Origin: Entrophospora sp. SA101
Taxonomy: Eukaryota; Glomeromycota; Glomeromycetes; Entrophosporales; Entrophosporaceae
Assembly (NCBI GenBank): GCA_958430865.1
Contig: CAUDNR010000226.1
Location: 1-37,123 of the forward strand
Reading direction: 5' to 3'
DNA length: 37,123 nucleotides
The position numbers were made by a program, and so were the translations under genes. This document shows positions 33,103 to 37,123 of the stretch, piece by piece. The notes under the pieces were generated by a model. It was given only the letters and a program-made list of their open reading frames with translations, was not told the origin of the DNA and ran no database searches. The first letter of the stretch is position 1. Each line of letters opens with the position of its first letter.

Positions 33103-36100
33103 TTATTTTGTTGTTTCAATAAAATTATTTAAATCAACGTTAGGAGTTGGTGTTGGTCCTAAATCCATACTAGATTTCCATAAAACAATATCTTCAATCA
33201 ATTCACTATCAACATGAATTCCTTGTTTTCCATCAACAAGAATACCATTCTCTTTAATTTTATTATTGCAATCACCATCACCATTCAAGTCTTTAATAAT
33301 ATTATTGCTGCTTCCATCACCACCATTCAAGTATGATTTGCTAATCTTTTTCATCAAGACTTCTATTTCTTCTTCATTTGCCTTGGTCTCATCAACTAAC
33401 AATGTTTTCAAAATCTTTTCTAATGCTTGTGCATCAATTTTTCCTGTTTTAGCAGAATTTAAAGCCTCTTCTAATTCTTTTAAATCAAATTTAGTGATTC
33501 CTTGTTCATTCAAACATGAATGAAGATGTTTTATGTCAATTGGTTTGGTTGTTTGGACTTTGTTCTGTGATTTTAAATGTACCGAAAGTTTTTTATGATT
33601 TGGTGATGTTGTATAAAAATGATCTTTGAAAAAATCAAGTATTTCTGATTTTGTAATTTTGTGTAGTTCTTCAACATCAGTTTCAACTATATTAATAATA
33701 ATATATGATAAAGTTATTTGATTTATTAGAAAAATTTTTGAACAAAAATAATTTTAATTTATACCTTTATTAAATTCATAAAATCCATCAGTAATATGAC
33801 CCCAATATTTAGAAACTTCTTGGTATAGATTTTTGGGCTTTTCTGTTTTTATGGTAATGATTGATTGAATTTGATTCTGATATACTTCATCTGACATTTC
33901 TTCAATCATTTTCTAAACAAAATGGTTGATTGATTAATTAATTAGCATATATATAAATACATACATAAATATTAACTAATTAAAAAAGCATACTTGTAAT
34001 TTTTTAAAAAATTCTTCAATTCGATGTTCAAGATAATTTGGATCTTTTTCACTTTGAACTATAAATACTAAACCCATGATTCCAGAAGTTGAATCTGCCC
34101 AATTAAATACCATATATCCTAATATATACATCAAAATTAGTTAGAAAACATATATATATATATATATATATATTTAATAATAAATGGTGTTCACCTAATT
34201 GTTCTTTAGTTCTAATTTGATCAAAAAAAGGTTGATTAATAATTTGTGCCAATATACTTAATTTGTTTCTTGATTTAACATCTTTATTATGACTAAGTTC
34301 AATATAATATTCTATTGCTGAATTGATGTCATTAACATCATAAACATCATGTTGATAAACATATCTTTTTCCCACTGGTAATAAAATTGGTCTTTCACCA
34401 ATTCTTTGTGAAGGAGAAAGTGGCTTAGGCTTTAAAATGTCTTCAAAAATTTTTATATATTTTAGTGAATCTTCTTTATCAACATTTCCATGAACTAAAC
34501 ATTCAACATGTAAATCATTTAATAAATTTGGATAAAAATTTTGTATATCCTGACTAACAATATTCTCCAATGCGGATAATTTTTCTTCATTGGTCCAAAA
34601 TTTTTCAGAAAGTAAATTATAGGTATAATACATTGCAGTTTGGTAAGGTGTATCATATAAGGTATTATGATATTCCCGTAATAGTTTTTCTTTGTATAGA
34701 TCAAACCTTTTTGAGTCTACCTCATAATTCTTCATTTTCAAAAGTATTTTTTCTAAAAGAACCACTGCTTTATCATTGTATCCAGAAATGTAAATGTAAA
34801 AATTTTCATCATATTCTAAACTATATTCAAGTTCTGCAATTTTTGCACTATAAGAGTATTCATTTAATGCATCTTCTATCAATTCCAAATATAAACGGGT
34901 CTTAACAGCATTGGATGGTGTAGCATACACTAGCGGACTAATAAACAATTAATATATTTGATATCATTATTTTGCATCATATGAATCAAAAAGTTTTACC
35001 TTCGAATTTTGAACCAAATGTAAACTTTAGGTACCCAAAATGTATCATCTTTTTTATACCAAATACGAACCAAGTCAGTGTTTTTAATCAAATTTGGATG
35101 TTTGAGGGGCTAATCAAATTATTATATTATTATAATATTTAAATTTGAATAAGTTGAAAAATGGAAATATTTCTAAAAAGATATTTTCTTGTTAAATAAA
35201 CATACAGTAATGATTCCTTGTTTTTTAATTTCAAAGTTTGTTGGAATAAACTCATTTGGTAATGGAAGTTTTAATTCAGAGTCAATAGTTGTTGATTTTA
35301 ATTCCTAATAAAAAAATAAAAAAAAATATATATCAAATAAATATTTCAATATACTCAACAAATTATGTTTAATGAATCTTTACCTGAAGAAAGTTTTCAC
35401 TCATAGGTTCAACTTTATATTCTATACCATATTGTTTTTCTTTTTGATCCAAATTAGTAAAAGTTTGACTGACTAAAGTAAGGATAAAATTATCAGGTCT
35501 TAACCAATCTAAATTTTCTTGGATTAATTTAGGGTTGTATTCCCTAAAAATATATGATTTATTTAAGACCCATTCACGAGGATATGGACTTTGTAAAGCA
35601 TTGGAAAGTTCAGAAGTGTAATCTTCAGGTGGAGATTTTTCTTTGAATTTAAATGATACAGTGGAAAGAATCTCAGCCTTTACAAAATCATTATTTAATA
35701 AATATAGTAATTAATATATATGAATTAATCCCACAAAATTTTGTTAAAATCATACCTCATGGTATATCCATTCTTGAATTCCTTCATTTTTCAACATTTT
35801 AATGTATTGAAAAATGATTTTAACAACTTCTTCATAATTAGCTATAAACATTATATGATTGTAAATAAATAAATATAATCATAACCATTAATTTAGAATT
35901 TTTCATAAATAAAATTACCTAGACCCGATTCAGTTAAATCAACATCAATATTGAAGAATCCAAATCCTGCATTTGAATCTTCTGGTCCTGCTTCCAAAGA
36001 ATTTGCTAAACCTTTTCAATAAAAAGTAAGTAAATAAGTAAACAAGTAAGTAAACAAATAAACAAATAAATAATGACTTTTCTTTTTTTTTTTTTGGAAA

Positions 36101-37123
36101 TAACAAACCTTTCTTTTTCAACAGTGAAAATATAGAGCCAGCACCTTCATGGCCCAATAAATGTGATAGATACCTTCCAGGCTTTTATAGTGATGTTTTT
36201 ACAGGAAAAATTTTAAAGAATTTATAGGTGTGAAAAAAGTTTAAATACTAATATATATATTTACCTTAGCACGGAATAAAGGATCTTGGACTGGAAAAGG
36301 AAACTTTATTTTCAAACTTATTAAATCCTTGACTGGTTTGACAAATACTTTTTTCTAAAATAGAAAAGGAAATTTTAAAATTTTTAATATAAACATTACG
36401 TTTGATATTTGAAAATACATGATTTGATTACCATTAATAATAAGTATATAGATTCATAAAAGTACAAATAACTAATGATATAATAAATATATTATTAATG
36501 ATACCTTGACCCAACACAACCAATTTCATAATATTTGCTGAGTAATAATTGTTGTGAAACTTTAATAACTCATCCCTAACATCCAACCCTTCTTTAAGTG
36601 GATTATCTTTTAAGGTAACTAAATTTCCAGTACCAAATTTTTTATAAGGATGTTTTGGGCTTGATAAAATTCTTCCAAGTTCATATAACCTAAATATATC
36701 AGACTGAAGATTTTTTTTAAATTCTATATATATTTAAAAAAAAGATGGGATTATTTCAATCTACTATACAAACTAAATGATATATAATGTATACATATTA
36801 TTGATCATTACCAGAATCCACTGCGTGAAGTTCCCTGTCAGTACAACTAGGATCAAATAATGGTGATATAAAAAATTGCGCAAATCTATAAAAAATTAAT
36901 AATTAATTGATTAATTAATTAAAATTACAATGACTATTTTTTAATTTTAAAGTACGTATTAAGTATTAGTTACCTATCCAAAGCACCTTCCAAATTTTCA
37001 TGAGCTACTTCAAAATAATAGTTTGTATGGTCTTCACTAGTATATGCATTTGAATATCCACCGTGATTTGATAAGTACTAATAAGAATCATAAATTATTA
37101 TTATTGTGCAAACAAGTCCAAAT
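33103..37123 (-). CDS. Insulin-degrading enzyme copy 3, exons 5-19, lacking exon 8, 5' end beyond the window
   Basis: Exon 19 ends at 33103 and exon 5 begins at 37077; exons 1-4 lie outside the window. Coding sequence equals copy 1 except near 34715-34725, where FEVDSK becomes YEVDSK. A 154-bp deletion at 36429 removes all of exon 8 (113 nt) with parts of both introns. Skipping 113 nt shifts the frame, so the gene as assembled is broken after exon 7. The breakpoints share GATT, so it may be a real deletion allele or an assembly or amplification error. The zinc motif exon is not visible here. RTKEQLG and the C-terminal insert are intact. Confidence 0.9.
36425..36434. other. Deletion breakpoint removing IDE exon 8
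   Basis: The sequence passes from TGATTTGATT (intron 8 side) directly into ACCATTAATAATAAG (intron 7 side). In copy 1 these flank 4794-4947. Confidence 0.85.

Larger units (their letters stand above)
27462..33601 (-). repeat. Right arm of the ~6.1-kb inverted duplication (pairs with 10756-16895)
   Basis: Reverse-complement match to contig B. Here the arm is embedded in continuous gene structure at both ends (whole BAR-SH3 on the left, IDE exon 19 and beyond on the right). Contig C therefore looks like the original arrangement and contig B the derived or chimeric one. Confidence 0.9.
32902..37123 (+). repeat. Direct duplicate segment, copy in contig C (pairs with 1264-5646)
   Basis: See 1264-5646. 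On the left this copy is continuous with the convergent small gene, unlike contig A, where identity stops abruptly at 1264. Confidence 0.9.

Noticed and set aside
1..37123. CRISPR array, rRNA genes or bacterial operon
   Set aside because: No regularly spaced repeats, no rRNA-like conserved blocks, and intron-containing genes throughout.

Overview
ORGANISM. The window is eukaryotic nuclear DNA: it is very AT-rich, its genes are broken into many small exons by short GT...AG introns, and the proteins are standard eukaryotic ones (insulin-degrading enzyme, Mediator Med20, BAR-SH3 amphiphysin/Rvs167, Nudix ADP-sugar hydrolase). Small introns, 8-14 nt first coding exons, a fungal-type BAR-SH3 protein, abundant MITE-like repeats and a Myb/SANT-like element gene suggest an AT-rich early-diverging fungus. 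An arbuscular mycorrhizal fungus of the Rhizophagus type is my best guess; this is inference. Two 10-base N runs (10746-10755, 24418-24427) show a draft scaffold of three contigs: A (1-10745), B (10756-24417), C (24428-37123).

LAYOUT. Contig A: a Myb/SANT-like gene with an in-frame stop (75-650), a 43-bp inverted repeat, a complete 19-exon insulin-degrading-enzyme (IDE) gene on the minus strand (1465-6344), a 3-kb spacer with a hairpin repeat, and a Nudix hydrolase gene (9342-10431). Contig B: the last IDE exon in reverse orientation, an unrecognised gene, a GC-rich island, three MITE-like elements, Med20, the 3' half of BAR-SH3, then an abrupt junction into a diverged second IDE copy (exons 1-14 only), its upstream spacer, and degraded coding fragments. 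Contig C: a fold-back of BAR-SH3 fragments, the complete BAR-SH3 gene (26370-28497), Med20, the same MITEs, GC island and unrecognised gene, and a third IDE copy running off the right edge.

DUPLICATION. Contig B 10756-16895 is an inverted, almost identical copy of contig C 27462-33601 (paired coordinates sum to 44357; I found one mismatch). Contig C 32902-37123 is a nearly identical direct copy of contig A 1264-5646 apart from a 154-bp deletion that removes IDE exon 8. Contig B 16896-21946 is a more diverged copy of contig A about 3490-8405. Several junctions sit at 8-14 bp microhomologies and some are inverted. Chimeric assembly or amplification (for example MDA of single nuclei) is at least as likely as real rearrangement. 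The underlying locus is probably BAR-SH3 (+), Med20 (-), small gene (+), IDE (-), perhaps followed by Nudix (-).

FUNCTION. The genes are housekeeping: a zinc peptidase for peptide turnover, a nucleotide-sugar hydrolase, a Mediator head subunit and an endocytic membrane-curvature protein. They form no operon or pathway. I found no rRNA, tRNA, CRISPR array, or virus or toxin gene. The most unusual content is the structural mosaic, a ~90-residue C-terminal insert in IDE with an EF-hand-like acidic loop, and a ~370-bp GC-rich island with inverted 9-bp ends.
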